In this document: piece after piece, positions 1 to 6,052 of the stretch | Position numbering within the stretch: the stretch's first letter is position 1 | Layout: each line of letters opens with the position of its first letter | Assembly: GCA_023437485.1 (NCBI GenBank) | Contig: JAEZGB010000035.1 | Coordinates: forward strand, 1-12,445 | Direction of reading: 5' to 3' | DNA from: Bacteroidota bacterium | Lineage (GTDB): Bacteria; Bacteroidota; Bacteroidia; Flavobacteriales; Flavobacteriaceae | DNA length: 12,445 bases | Translations under genes and position numbers: made by a program | Notes under the pieces: generated by a model | What the model saw: only the letters and a program-made list of their open reading frames with translations | Databases searched by the model: none | What the model was told of the DNA's origin: nothing

Positions 1-653
1 GGACAAAACTCGAGTCGGCCGGGAATTTTTTATCCTTGCTGGCACGAGTTTCAAGAGGCCTGGAAAACCAATCCGGCCCCAATACCATTTTGGATGTTGC
101 CTATTCGCAATACGGTAAAGGCGAAGCCGAATTTATCAAGCACTGGCAATTGGGCCGGAAAAAAGTTTTGGCCATCCGGGCCTTTGGCGGCCTGGCGGTA
201 CCGTATGGAAATTCCAACAGTGTTCCGTTTTCCCGAAGTTATTTTGCGGGCGGATCCAATGACAACCGAGCCTGGCAGTCATACAGCCTTGGCCCCGGAC
301 GGTCACGCACCGTGAATGACTTTAACGAGGCTAACATGAAGCTCGCCTTTAGCGCCGAGTACCGGTTCAACCTGTTTGGCAGCTTTAACGGCGCTTTGTT
401 TGTAGACACCGGAAACATCTGGAATGTCTGGGACAACGTTACTGATGAACGGGCTGTTTTTGACGGTTTTGATTCACTGAGCGAAATTGCGGTAGGATCC
501 GGATTCGGGCTCAGGTATGACTTCAATTTCTTTGTGCTGAGGCTTGACCTGGGCTTTAAAACCTACAATCCGGCTGCCGATAATGGCAGGTGGTTCCGCG
601 AGTACAATTTTGGCCAGTCGGTCCTAAATATCGGAATCAACTATCCTTTCTAA
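1..653 (+). CDS. tamL: Omp85/TamA-family outer-membrane protein, TamL-like, C-terminal part (5' end outside window)
   Basis: The frame is open from base 3 with no stop, so the gene begins upstream; 216 codons and a TAA are visible. What is seen is the C-terminal part of an Omp85 beta-barrel: alternating hydrophobic/polar strands, and a loop-6-like segment reading SRSYFAGGSNDNRAW followed by SLGPG. The Arg at bases 267-269 sits where Omp85 proteins carry the conserved V/IRGF arginine. The protein ends in NYPF, a terminal aromatic residue typical of Bam substrates. The family assembles or exports proteins at the outer membrane. I favour the Bacteroidota TamL type over BamA because of the AGGSN-RAW-SLGPG pattern, but the diagnostic N-terminus (lipobox, POTRA domains) is missing, so TamL is an inference. 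A TTG at base 36 could be read as a start, but coding sense continues upstream of it. fbaA follows after 49 bases. Confidence 0.85.
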   Translation, partial: TKLESAGNFLSLLARVSRGLENQSGPNTILDVAYSQYGKGEAEFIKHWQLGRKKVLAIRAFGGLAVPYGNSNSVPFSRSYFAGGSNDNRAWQSYSLGPGRSRTVNDFNEANMKLAFSAEYRFNLFGSFNGALFVDTGNIWNVWDNVTDERAVFDGFDSLSEIAVGSGFGLRYDFNFFVLRLDLGFKTYNPAADNGRWFREYNFGQSVLNIGINYPF

Positions 654-702
654 GCGTAATAATTATTAATTTTACACCCTTAACAAAAAAACCCGAAACA
701 CT

Positions 703-1770
703 ATGCCGCACAACATAAAACCGGGTGTCGCAACCGGCGACCAGGTACAGGAAATTTTTGCTTATGCCAAGGAAAAAGGCTTCGCGTTGCCTGCCGTGAA
801 CGTCATTGGTTCCAGTTCGATCAACTGCGTATTGGAAACCGCGGCCAAACTTAAGTCACCGGTGATCATCCAGTTTTCAAATGGCGGCGCAGCGTTCAAT
901 GCGGGTAAAGGTTTGTCCAATGCCGACGAAAAAGCGGCCATCGCGGGCGGCATTGCGGGCGCAAAACACATCCATACTTTGGCCGAAGCCTATGGCGCGA
1001 CCGTGATTCTTCACACGGACCACTGTGCCAAAAAGCTTCTTCCCTGGATTGACGGTTTGCTCGAGGCATCGGAAAAACATTTCGCCGAAACCGGGAAACC
1101 GCTGTACTCCTCACATATGCTCGACCTTTCGGAAGAGCCAATCGAGGAAAACATCGAAATATGCAAAAAATACCTTGAGCGGATGTCAAAGATGGGCATG
1201 ACACTGGAAATAGAACTCGGAATTACCGGAGGTGAAGAAGACGGCGTTGACAACAGCGATGTCGACAGTTCAAAGCTCTATACCCAACCCGAGGAAGTTG
1301 CTTATGCGTATGAGGAATTGATGAAGGTAAGCCCGCGCTTTACCATTGCTGCAGCATTTGGCAACGTACACGGGGTGTACAAACCCGGAAATGTCAAACT
1401 GACGCCCAAGATCCTCAAAAACTCGCAGGATTTTGTTCAGAATAAATTCAGCACCGGCCACAACCCGATCGATTTCGTGTTCCACGGGGGCTCAGGGTCT
1501 ACGCTGGAAGAGATTCGCGAGGCGATCTCATACGGTGTAATCAAAATGAATATTGATACTGACCTGCAATTTGCGTTTACTGAAGGAATTCGCGATTATA
1601 TGACCGGAAAAATCGATTACCTTCGCACCCAGATTGGCAGCCCGGATGGTGCGGATTCGCCCAACAAGAAGCATTACGACCCGCGAAAATGGATTCGCGA
1701 AGGCGAGATGACCTTCAACAAAAGGCTGCAGCAGGCATTCGCCGACTTAAATAACGTAAACACTCTATAA
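703..1770 (+). CDS. fbaA: Class II (type A) fructose-1,6-bisphosphate aldolase
   Basis: The 355-residue cytoplasmic enzyme cleaves fructose-1,6-bisphosphate to dihydroxyacetone phosphate and glyceraldehyde-3-phosphate, and runs in reverse in gluconeogenesis. It is close to E. coli FbaA (359 aa), with residues offset by three. The catalytic Asp is D106 in LHTDHCAK. Zinc ligands would be H107, H223 (NVHGVYKPGN) and H261 (FHGGSGST), and the Glu corresponding to E. coli E174 is E171. The active-site loop GGEEDGVDNS carries E178 and E179, matching E181/E182. N283 and D285 lie in KMNIDTD, the substrate-binding stretch. The long internal segments and C-terminal region mark type A rather than the shorter type B/tagatose aldolases. 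The ATG at 703 gives the expected N-terminus and follows an A-rich leader with no clear Shine-Dalgarno. No terminator separates it from accD 70 bases downstream, so the two may share a transcript. Confidence 0.97.
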   Translation: MPHNIKPGVATGDQVQEIFAYAKEKGFALPAVNVIGSSSINCVLETAAKLKSPVIIQFSNGGAAFNAGKGLSNADEKAAIAGGIAGAKHIHTLAEAYGATVILHTDHCAKKLLPWIDGLLEASEKHFAETGKPLYSSHMLDLSEEPIEENIEICKKYLERMSKMGMTLEIELGITGGEEDGVDNSDVDSSKLYTQPEEVAYAYEELMKVSPRFTIAAAFGNVHGVYKPGNVKLTPKILKNSQDFVQNKFSTGHNPIDFVFHGGSGSTLEEIREAISYGVIKMNIDTDLQFAFTEGIRDYMTGKIDYLRTQIGSPDGADSPNKKHYDPRKWIREGEMTFNKRLQQAFADLNNVNTL

Positions 1771-1810
1771 AGAGCATAGTTGATGATGGGCGACGGTCTT
1801 TCCGTTATTC

Positions 1811-1832
1811 ATTATTAATTATTAATTATTAA
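1811..1832 (+). repeat. Short tandem repeat (period 7, ATTATTA) in the accD leader
   Basis: Bases 1811-1832 repeat with a perfect 7-base period (unit ATTATTA, just over three copies) and end 8 bases before the accD ATG. A related A/T tract (AATTATTAAT, 661-670) lies in the fbaA leader. A/T-rich unstructured leaders are common upstream of Bacteroidota start codons and may help initiation; slippage could change the spacing here. No TAnnTTTG element was found in the fbaA-accD gap. Confidence 0.6.
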
Positions 1833-1840
1833 ATGAATTT

Positions 1841-2695
1841 ATGGCTTGGTTTAAAAGAACCCAAAAAGGCATCACAACCGCCACCGAAGATAAAAAAGAC
1901 GTTCCCAAAGGCCTTTGGTACAAATCCCCGACGGGCAAAATTGTCGATGCCGATGAATTGGCGCGCAACCTTTACGTAAGCCCGGAGGATGGTTTTCACG
2001 TACGCATCGGAAGCAAGGAATATTTTGAAATCTTGTTTGACAACAATGAGTTTAAAGAACTTGACGCGAACATGACTTCAAAAGATCCGCTGAATTTTGT
2101 CGACACCAAAAAGTACAGCGACCGTTTAAAAGACGCAATCGAGAAAACCAAACTCAAGGACGCCGTGCGTACTGCTGTGGGCAAATCAAAGGGCAAGGAC
2201 CTTGTGGTTTGCTGTATGGATTTTGCCTTTATCGGCGGATCCATGGGTGCGGTAGTGGGAGAGAAAATTGCCCGCGGAATTGACTATTCCATCAAAAACA
2301 GGATTCCGTTCATGATGATTTCAAAGTCAGGTGGTGCCAGGATGATGGAAGCCGCGTATTCACTCATGCAACTGGCCAAGACGAGTGCCAAGCTCGCTCA
2401 ACTTGCCGATGCAAAAATTCCATACATCTCGCTTTGTACCGACCCGACAACCGGAGGAACTACGGCCTCTTATGCGATGTTGGGCGATGTGAACATTTCA
2501 GAGCCCGGCGCGCTGATTGGTTTTGCCGGACCGAGGGTTGTAAAGGACACCACCGGTAAAGACCTGCCGGAGGGTTTCCAGACTGCGGAATTTGTACTTG
2601 AACACGGGTTTTTGGATTTTATCACGCCCCGAAAGGAATTAAAAAATAAAGTTAACCTGTTCCTGGACTTGATCCAAAATCAGGAAATTAGATAA
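1841..2695 (+). CDS. accD: Acetyl-CoA carboxylase carboxyltransferase subunit beta
   Basis: The 284-residue cytoplasmic subunit, paired with AccA (not in the window), transfers the carboxyl group from biotin-BCCP to acetyl-CoA to make malonyl-CoA for fatty-acid synthesis. The crotonase-fold carboxyltransferase core is intact: DFAFIGGSMGAVVGEK, then KSGGARMMEA, then DPTTGGTTASYAMLGDV, then GPRVVKDTTGKDLPEGFQTAEF near the C-terminus, matching the usual AccD order. The odd point is the N-terminus. The usual zinc ribbon (KCPxC ... VCPxCGxHxR) is aligned as KSPTG at 28-32 and VSPEDGFHVR at 46-55, so the four zinc cysteines are S29, G32, S47 and D50. The surrounding frame (W26, P30, P48, H53, R55) is kept, so this is substitution rather than deletion. 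The remaining cysteines are in the catalytic core. The gene ends right at a strong terminator. Confidence 0.96.
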   Translation: MAWFKRTQKGITTATEDKKDVPKGLWYKSPTGKIVDADELARNLYVSPEDGFHVRIGSKEYFEILFDNNEFKELDANMTSKDPLNFVDTKKYSDRLKDAIEKTKLKDAVRTAVGKSKGKDLVVCCMDFAFIGGSMGAVVGEKIARGIDYSIKNRIPFMMISKSGGARMMEAAYSLMQLAKTSAKLAQLADAKIPYISLCTDPTTGGTTASYAMLGDVNISEPGALIGFAGPRVVKDTTGKDLPEGFQTAEFVLEHGFLDFITPRKELKNKVNLFLDLIQNQEIR

Positions 2696-2696
2696 G

Positions 2697-2722
2697 AAGG
2701 CGCCCTCGGGCGCTTTTTTTTT
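2697..2722 (+). terminator. Intrinsic terminator after accD
   Basis: Directly after the accD stop, GGCGCC and GGCGC-type arms pair (2700-2704 with 2709-2713, loop CTCG). The stem extends outward through one G-T and two A-T pairs (2697-2699 with 2714-2716). A run of nine T follows at 2714-2722. This is a textbook Rho-independent terminator and ends the tamL-fbaA-accD stretch. Confidence 0.9.
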
Positions 2723-2844
2723 CGCCGGGCCAGGAGTGTTTAATGCGAGAGAAGCGGGCGGACAGACTCCGTTTTTAAAAACCAAGCTCAACATTAACAA
2801 GAAATGCGGGTTTACCGTAAACAACGCCCCAGGGGCAGCGCTAA

Positions 2845-2897
2845 TTTAGGATCTCAAAGGTTTTTAAAACCTTTGAGATTTAAATCATGATCCTAAA
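2845..2897. repeat. Nested inverted repeat with a perfect 14-bp-arm palindrome core
   Basis: The core at 2851-2879 has arms ATCTCAAAGGTTTT and AAAACCTTTGAGAT around a single T, with no mismatch. A second, outer pair, TTTAGGAT (2845-2852) and ATCCTAAA (2890-2897), overlaps the core by two bases and encloses it. As RNA the core would form a long hairpin, roughly symmetrical on both strands. Possible roles are a bidirectional terminator between the converging accD and permease units, a dispersed palindromic repeat, or a protein-binding dyad. The sequence alone does not choose between these. Confidence 0.75.
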
Positions 2898-3020
2898 ATC
2901 TTAAAAAATAACGCTGTAAGCACGCTCCCACTTTAGTTTATGCGTAAGCGATTGAGCAGACCCCGAGCGGGAGGCCTCCTGGCGAAACACATCCTTTTGC
3001 AAGCACGAGATATAGCGGAA

Positions 3021-3039
3021 GGCGCGACGGCGCCGCGCC
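3021..3039. other. GC-rich hairpin near the permease 3' end
   Basis: GGCGCG (3021-3026) and CGCGCC (3034-3039) form a perfect 6-bp stem with a 7-base loop. An alternative fold pairs 3021-3025 with 3030-3034. No T-run follows on either strand, so it is not a standard intrinsic terminator. It is 47 bases past the minus-strand permease stop and could still protect a 3' end. It lies in the GC-rich patch considered a possible dispersed repeat. Confidence 0.5.
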
Positions 3040-3085
3040 AAAGTACTATTAGCGAAAAAGCTCTGAACGGCGCCGGCAAGACAAA

Positions 3086-4336
3086 CTACATCCCCGTACG
3101 AATAGCCTCAACCGGATCAAGCCGTGAAGCAGAGATTGCCGGTAGGATTCCGGAGATCAGGCCGATTGCAGCTGCAAGGCCCGTGCCCAGCAAAATATTG
3201 CTCATGCCCAGGATAAATTCAAAGTCAAGAGCCTTGGTGAGGAGCAGCGTAATGAGCCAAACCAATAAAATCCCGATAACACCGCCAATGACTGAAAGGA
3301 TTACGGCTTCAAACAGGAATTGAAATAATATAAACCGGTTTTTAGCACCCAATGACTTCTGGATACCGATCAGGTTGGTGCGTTCGCGAACCGACACAAA
3401 CATGATATTGGCAATGCCAAAACCTCCTACCAGCAACGAAAAGCCAGCTATAATCCAGCCCATGACATTCATCTGGCCAACAATCCCGTCAATAAGATCA
3501 GTAAAGCCGGATAGGATGTTGATAAAAAAATTGTCAATCTCCTCACTTCGGACACCGCGGGCATTGCGCAATTTTTGCGCGATATCTCCCTTGAACGCGT
3601 CGATATCGATTCCCTTTTCAGGCTTGATGACGATAACAGGCAGCATCATTTTGGTATTATCGCCATACATTCGCCGCAGGAAATTGGACGGCAAAAAGGC
3701 CGACGTATCATTGCTTTCGCCAAACATTCCGGCACCCTGCTTTTTGGTTACGCCAATCACGTTGAACCTTTGGCCGTATACCCGGACCGTCTTGCCAATA
3801 GGGTCCGAATCGCCAAACAGGTTTTTGGCCACCTCGAAACCCAGAACAATGACCGCTGAACCGGAATTGGATTCGGCTTCATTGAAAAAGCGGCCGCTCT
3901 CGAATTCCAGTGTTTGAATGTAAGTGAATTCAAAAGTTACCGGTACCATGTTTACCGTATTCACGGTCTGGTCCCCGTATTTTATGCTTTCAGGATTGGT
4001 GAAATACTGGAAACACAAATGTTGCGCATCAGGCAGTGATTTGCTTAAGAGCTGATATTCTTCATAGGTGACATCAGGAAATTGCTCTGTTTTCCAGCGC
4101 GGGATTTCAGAAGGTCCGAACGACATCCTGGTAAGGTATATCGTGTTCTTGTCCAGGCTGCTAAGGTCTTTCTTTATTTTCCGGTCAAGCGAATCAACTG
4201 CCGCAAGCACCGCGATTATGGAGAAAATCCCGATGGTTACACCCAATAATGACAGCAGCGTGCGCAATTTATTGTTTCGCAATGCGTTTATTGCAAAACC
4301 AAAACTTTCGCGTAAAAGTCTTAAATATACTACCAT
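3086..4336 (-). CDS. MacB/FtsX-type ABC transporter permease
   Basis: The 416-residue inner-membrane protein has the MacB-family layout. There is a short cytoplasmic N-terminus, TM1 at about 26-48 (RTLLSLLGVTIGIFSIIAVL), a periplasmic core domain at about 50-285, then three C-terminal helices at about 292-315, 338-366 and 380-402. The FtsX signature GGFGIANIMFVSVRERT (304-320) followed by IGIQKSLGA (323-331) is clear, as is the closing LPAISASRLDPVEAIR. Such permeases work as dimers with an MJ0796/MacB-class ATPase and act by mechanotransmission rather than classical import, on peptides, lipoproteins or drugs; the substrate here cannot be told. No ATPase is fused or adjacent, so the partner must be encoded elsewhere. 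The ATG at 4336 gives the normal N-terminus. It is divergent from purH (135-base gap) and ends in TAG with no obvious terminator. Confidence 0.93.
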   Translation of the reverse strand: MVVYLRLLRESFGFAINALRNNKLRTLLSLLGVTIGIFSIIAVLAAVDSLDRKIKKDLSSLDKNTIYLTRMSFGPSEIPRWKTEQFPDVTYEEYQLLSKSLPDAQHLCFQYFTNPESIKYGDQTVNTVNMVPVTFEFTYIQTLEFESGRFFNEAESNSGSAVIVLGFEVAKNLFGDSDPIGKTVRVYGQRFNVIGVTKKQGAGMFGESNDTSAFLPSNFLRRMYGDNTKMMLPVIVIKPEKGIDIDAFKGDIAQKLRNARGVRSEEIDNFFINILSGFTDLIDGIVGQMNVMGWIIAGFSLLVGGFGIANIMFVSVRERTNLIGIQKSLGAKNRFILFQFLFEAVILSVIGGVIGILLVWLITLLLTKALDFEFILGMSNILLGTGLAAAIGLISGILPAISASRLDPVEAIRTGM

Positions 4337-4411
4337 GGTCCGAGTTTGTAAAATTGACGTTTTTTTTCAGAAAATCCTAATGGCAAAACTTGCCGGACGA
4401 CCAATTTTTTA

Positions 4412-4437
4412 AGCCCGTCATCAGAGCCTTTCGGGCT
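4412..4437. promoter_or_regulatory. Dyad AGCCCG-N14-CGGGCT between the divergent permease and purH genes
   Basis: Perfect 6-bp arms (4412-4417 and 4432-4437) are separated by 14 bases. A smaller internal pairing, AGCC (4425-4428) with GGCT (4434-4437), is the alternative. The right arm ends 8 bases before the purH -7 element, so the dyad spans the expected -33 region and would lie upstream of the purH transcript. It could be an operator or, on the minus strand, part of a permease leader. Function is inferred only from position. Confidence 0.4.
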
Positions 4438-4445
4438 AAAAAATT

Positions 4446-4453
4446 TACTTTTG
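4446..4453 (+). promoter_or_regulatory. Putative Bacteroidota -7 promoter element for purH
   Basis: TACTTTTG matches the Bacteroidota sigma-A element TAnnTTTG exactly and lies 18 bases before the purH ATG, which would give a very short leader. No good TTG -33 element is seen at the usual spacing. The position matters because an in-frame TTG at 4451 overlaps this element and so cannot be the translation start if the promoter is real. Confidence 0.55.
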
Positions 4454-4471
4454 CAGCCAAACAACACAACC

Positions 4472-5998
4472 ATGGACCAAACTAAAAAAATCAATTCGGC
4501 ACTGGTGTCGGTTTTTGCCAAAGACGGGCTTGAACCTCTGGTGCGCGAGCTTCACCAACAAGGTGTAACTTTTTACTCCACCGGCGGGACGCAGTCATTT
4601 CTTGAAGGGCTGGGAATTCCGGTGACACCGGTTGAAGACGTCACCTCCTACCCTTCCATTTTGGGCGGCAGGGTAAAAACGCTCCACCCGAAGGTATTTG
4701 GCGGCATCCTGAACCGGCAGCACCACCAGGGCGACGTAGCCGAAATGAAGCAATATGAAATCCCGCAAATTGACTTGGTGATCGTGGACCTTTATCCGTT
4801 TGAGGACACTGTGGCCTCCGGCGCCGACGAGGCCGACATTATTGAAAAAATCGACATCGGGGGGATCTCGCTTATCCGGGCCGCCGCAAAGAATTTCAAT
4901 GACACGCTCATCGTATCGTCAAAACAGGACTATGAACCGCTTTTGGAAATCCTGGAACACCAGGGCGCGCAAACCACTTTGGAACAGCGCAAGGCCTTCG
5001 CGGTAAGGGCGTTCCACACTTCGTCACATTATGACAGCGCGATATTCTCCCATTTCAATCAGGTTGAAAACGTGCTCAAGATAAGCGACGCCCGTGCAAT
5101 GCCGCTCAGATATGGTGAGAACCCGCATCAAAAAGGTGCATTCTACGGCGATTTTGAGGCGATGTTTGACAAGTTGCACGGCAAGGAACTTTCATACAAT
5201 AACCTGCTTGATGTTGATGCGGCCGTAAACCTGATTTTGGAATTCAAGGATGACGAACCGACTTTTGCCATTCTTAAACACAACAATGCCTGTGGGCTTG
5301 CCACCCGGGTGAACATGAAACAGGCTTATCTGGCCGCCCTGGCTGGCGATCCCACATCGGCATTTGGCGGGGTTTTGGTCGCCAACGGAAACATCGACAC
5401 CGATACGGCGCAGGAAATCAACAATCTGTTTTGCGAAGTGGTGATTGCGCCATCATTTGACCAGGAGGCCATTCAGGTTCTCTCGACAAAAAAGAACCGG
5501 ATTTTGCTCAGGCAAAAACTTTGGGAGCTGCCATCAACGCAGGTCCGCTCTTGCCTTAACGGGTTTTTGGTTCAGGACCGCAACAATGTAACCGACAGCC
5601 GTGATCAGCTCAAAACCGTGACACAAACCGCCCCAACCGATGCGGAAATCCGGGACCTTATTTTTGCGTCAAAAATTTGCAAGAACACGAAGTCCAATAC
5701 CATTGTGCTGACAAAAGACGCAACATTGATTGCAGCGGGAACCGGGCAAACCTCACGGGTCGACGCCCTCAAACAGGCCATTGAAAAGGCACGACTGTTT
5801 AATTTTTCACTTGAAGGCGCTGTCATGGCAAGCGACGCATTTTTCCCTTTTCCCGACTGTGTCGAAATTGCGAAAAACGCAGGCATTTCGGCTGTTATTC
5901 AGCCTGGTGGGAGCATCAAGGACGAACACAGCATTGACTATTGCAACAAAAATAATCTTGCAATGGTATTTACGGGCACCCGTCATTTCAAACATTAA
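4472..5998 (+). CDS. purH: Bifunctional AICAR transformylase / IMP cyclohydrolase
   Basis: The 508-residue cytoplasmic enzyme performs the last two steps of IMP synthesis: formylation of AICAR with 10-formyl-THF, then ring closure. The N-terminal MGS-like cyclohydrolase domain (about 1-195) has STGGT (36-40), GGRVKTLHPKVFGGIL (65-80) and IRAAAKN (135-141). The C-terminal AICARFT domain has PLRYGENPHQKG (211-222), the catalytic Lys-His pair K269/H270 in KHNNACG, GDPTSAFGG (292-300), and the terminal FTGTRHFKH. Length is normal for the family. The ATG at 4472 is chosen over an in-frame TTG at 4451 that would add seven residues (MQPNNTT), because the TTG falls in the putative promoter and the ATG start gives the usual N-terminus. 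It is followed after 54 bases by mreB. The unrelated functions of purH and the mre genes suggest neighbourhood conservation rather than a shared pathway. Confidence 0.97.
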   Translation: MDQTKKINSALVSVFAKDGLEPLVRELHQQGVTFYSTGGTQSFLEGLGIPVTPVEDVTSYPSILGGRVKTLHPKVFGGILNRQHHQGDVAEMKQYEIPQIDLVIVDLYPFEDTVASGADEADIIEKIDIGGISLIRAAAKNFNDTLIVSSKQDYEPLLEILEHQGAQTTLEQRKAFAVRAFHTSSHYDSAIFSHFNQVENVLKISDARAMPLRYGENPHQKGAFYGDFEAMFDKLHGKELSYNNLLDVDAAVNLILEFKDDEPTFAILKHNNACGLATRVNMKQAYLAALAGDPTSAFGGVLVANGNIDTDTAQEINNLFCEVVIAPSFDQEAIQVLSTKKNRILLRQKLWELPSTQVRSCLNGFLVQDRNNVTDSRDQLKTVTQTAPTDAEIRDLIFASKICKNTKSNTIVLTKDATLIAAGTGQTSRVDALKQAIEKARLFNFSLEGAVMASDAFFPFPDCVEIAKNAGISAVIQPGGSIKDEHSIDYCNKNNLAMVFTGTRHFKH

Positions 5999-6004
5999 TT
6001 TACT

Positions 6005-6012
6005 TAACTTTG
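6005..6012 (+). promoter_or_regulatory. Putative Bacteroidota -7 promoter element for the mre operon
   Basis: TAACTTTG is an exact TAnnTTTG match, beginning 6 bases after the purH stop and 40 bases before the mreB ATG. That would give a leader of roughly 30-35 bases, largely A/T. The -33 region would lie inside the 3' end of purH, where no clean TTG is seen. There is no hairpin terminator after purH, so read-through from purH and initiation here may both feed mreB. Confidence 0.55.
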
Positions 6013-6052
6013 TGCGTTAATTTTTTTATAATTTCTAAACCCCGAACCTGCT

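Larger units (their letters stand above)
2723..3085. other. Non-coding intergenic region rich in inverted repeats
   Basis: These 363 bases lie between the accD terminator and the stop of the convergent permease gene. I see no credible gene. The plus-strand frame opening at 2940 runs into the antisense of the permease, and its start has unstructured, Arg/Ala-rich composition. Structure visible: palindrome GTTTTTAAAAAC at 2771-2782; GTTTAC/GTAAAC at 2810-2822 around one base; GCCCC/GGGGC near 2826-2836; a large palindrome at 2851-2879; GGAGGCCTCC at 2970-2979; a 6-bp GC hairpin at 3021-3039; and CGGCGCCG at 3068-3075. The left part is A/T-rich, while the right part (about 2960-3085) is clearly GC-richer. 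No clear T-run terminator for the minus-strand permease is seen. Confidence 0.6.

Noticed and set aside
667..674. TAATTTTA as a promoter element for fbaA
   Set aside because: It misses the final G of TAnnTTTG and has no TTG at -33 spacing; in such A/T-rich sequence it is expected by chance.
1783..1810. ACGG/CCGT hairpin after fbaA as a terminator
   Set aside because: The stem is only 4 bp and no T-run follows.
2970..2979. GGAGGCCTCC as a regulator binding site
   Set aside because: A 10-base palindrome alone, far from any promoter signal, is too little to call an operator.
2940..3323. Plus-strand open frame of 127 codons starting with ATG
   Set aside because: Most of it is antisense to the permease's conserved C-terminal helices, and the part in the gap has no domain-like pattern; better read as chance.
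3375..3917. Plus-strand open frame of 180 codons inside the permease
   Set aside because: It is wholly antisense to a well-supported coding sequence and has no recognisable features.
4451..4471. TTG as an upstream start for purH
   Set aside because: It overlaps the putative -7 promoter element, and the ATG at 4472 already gives the family N-terminus.
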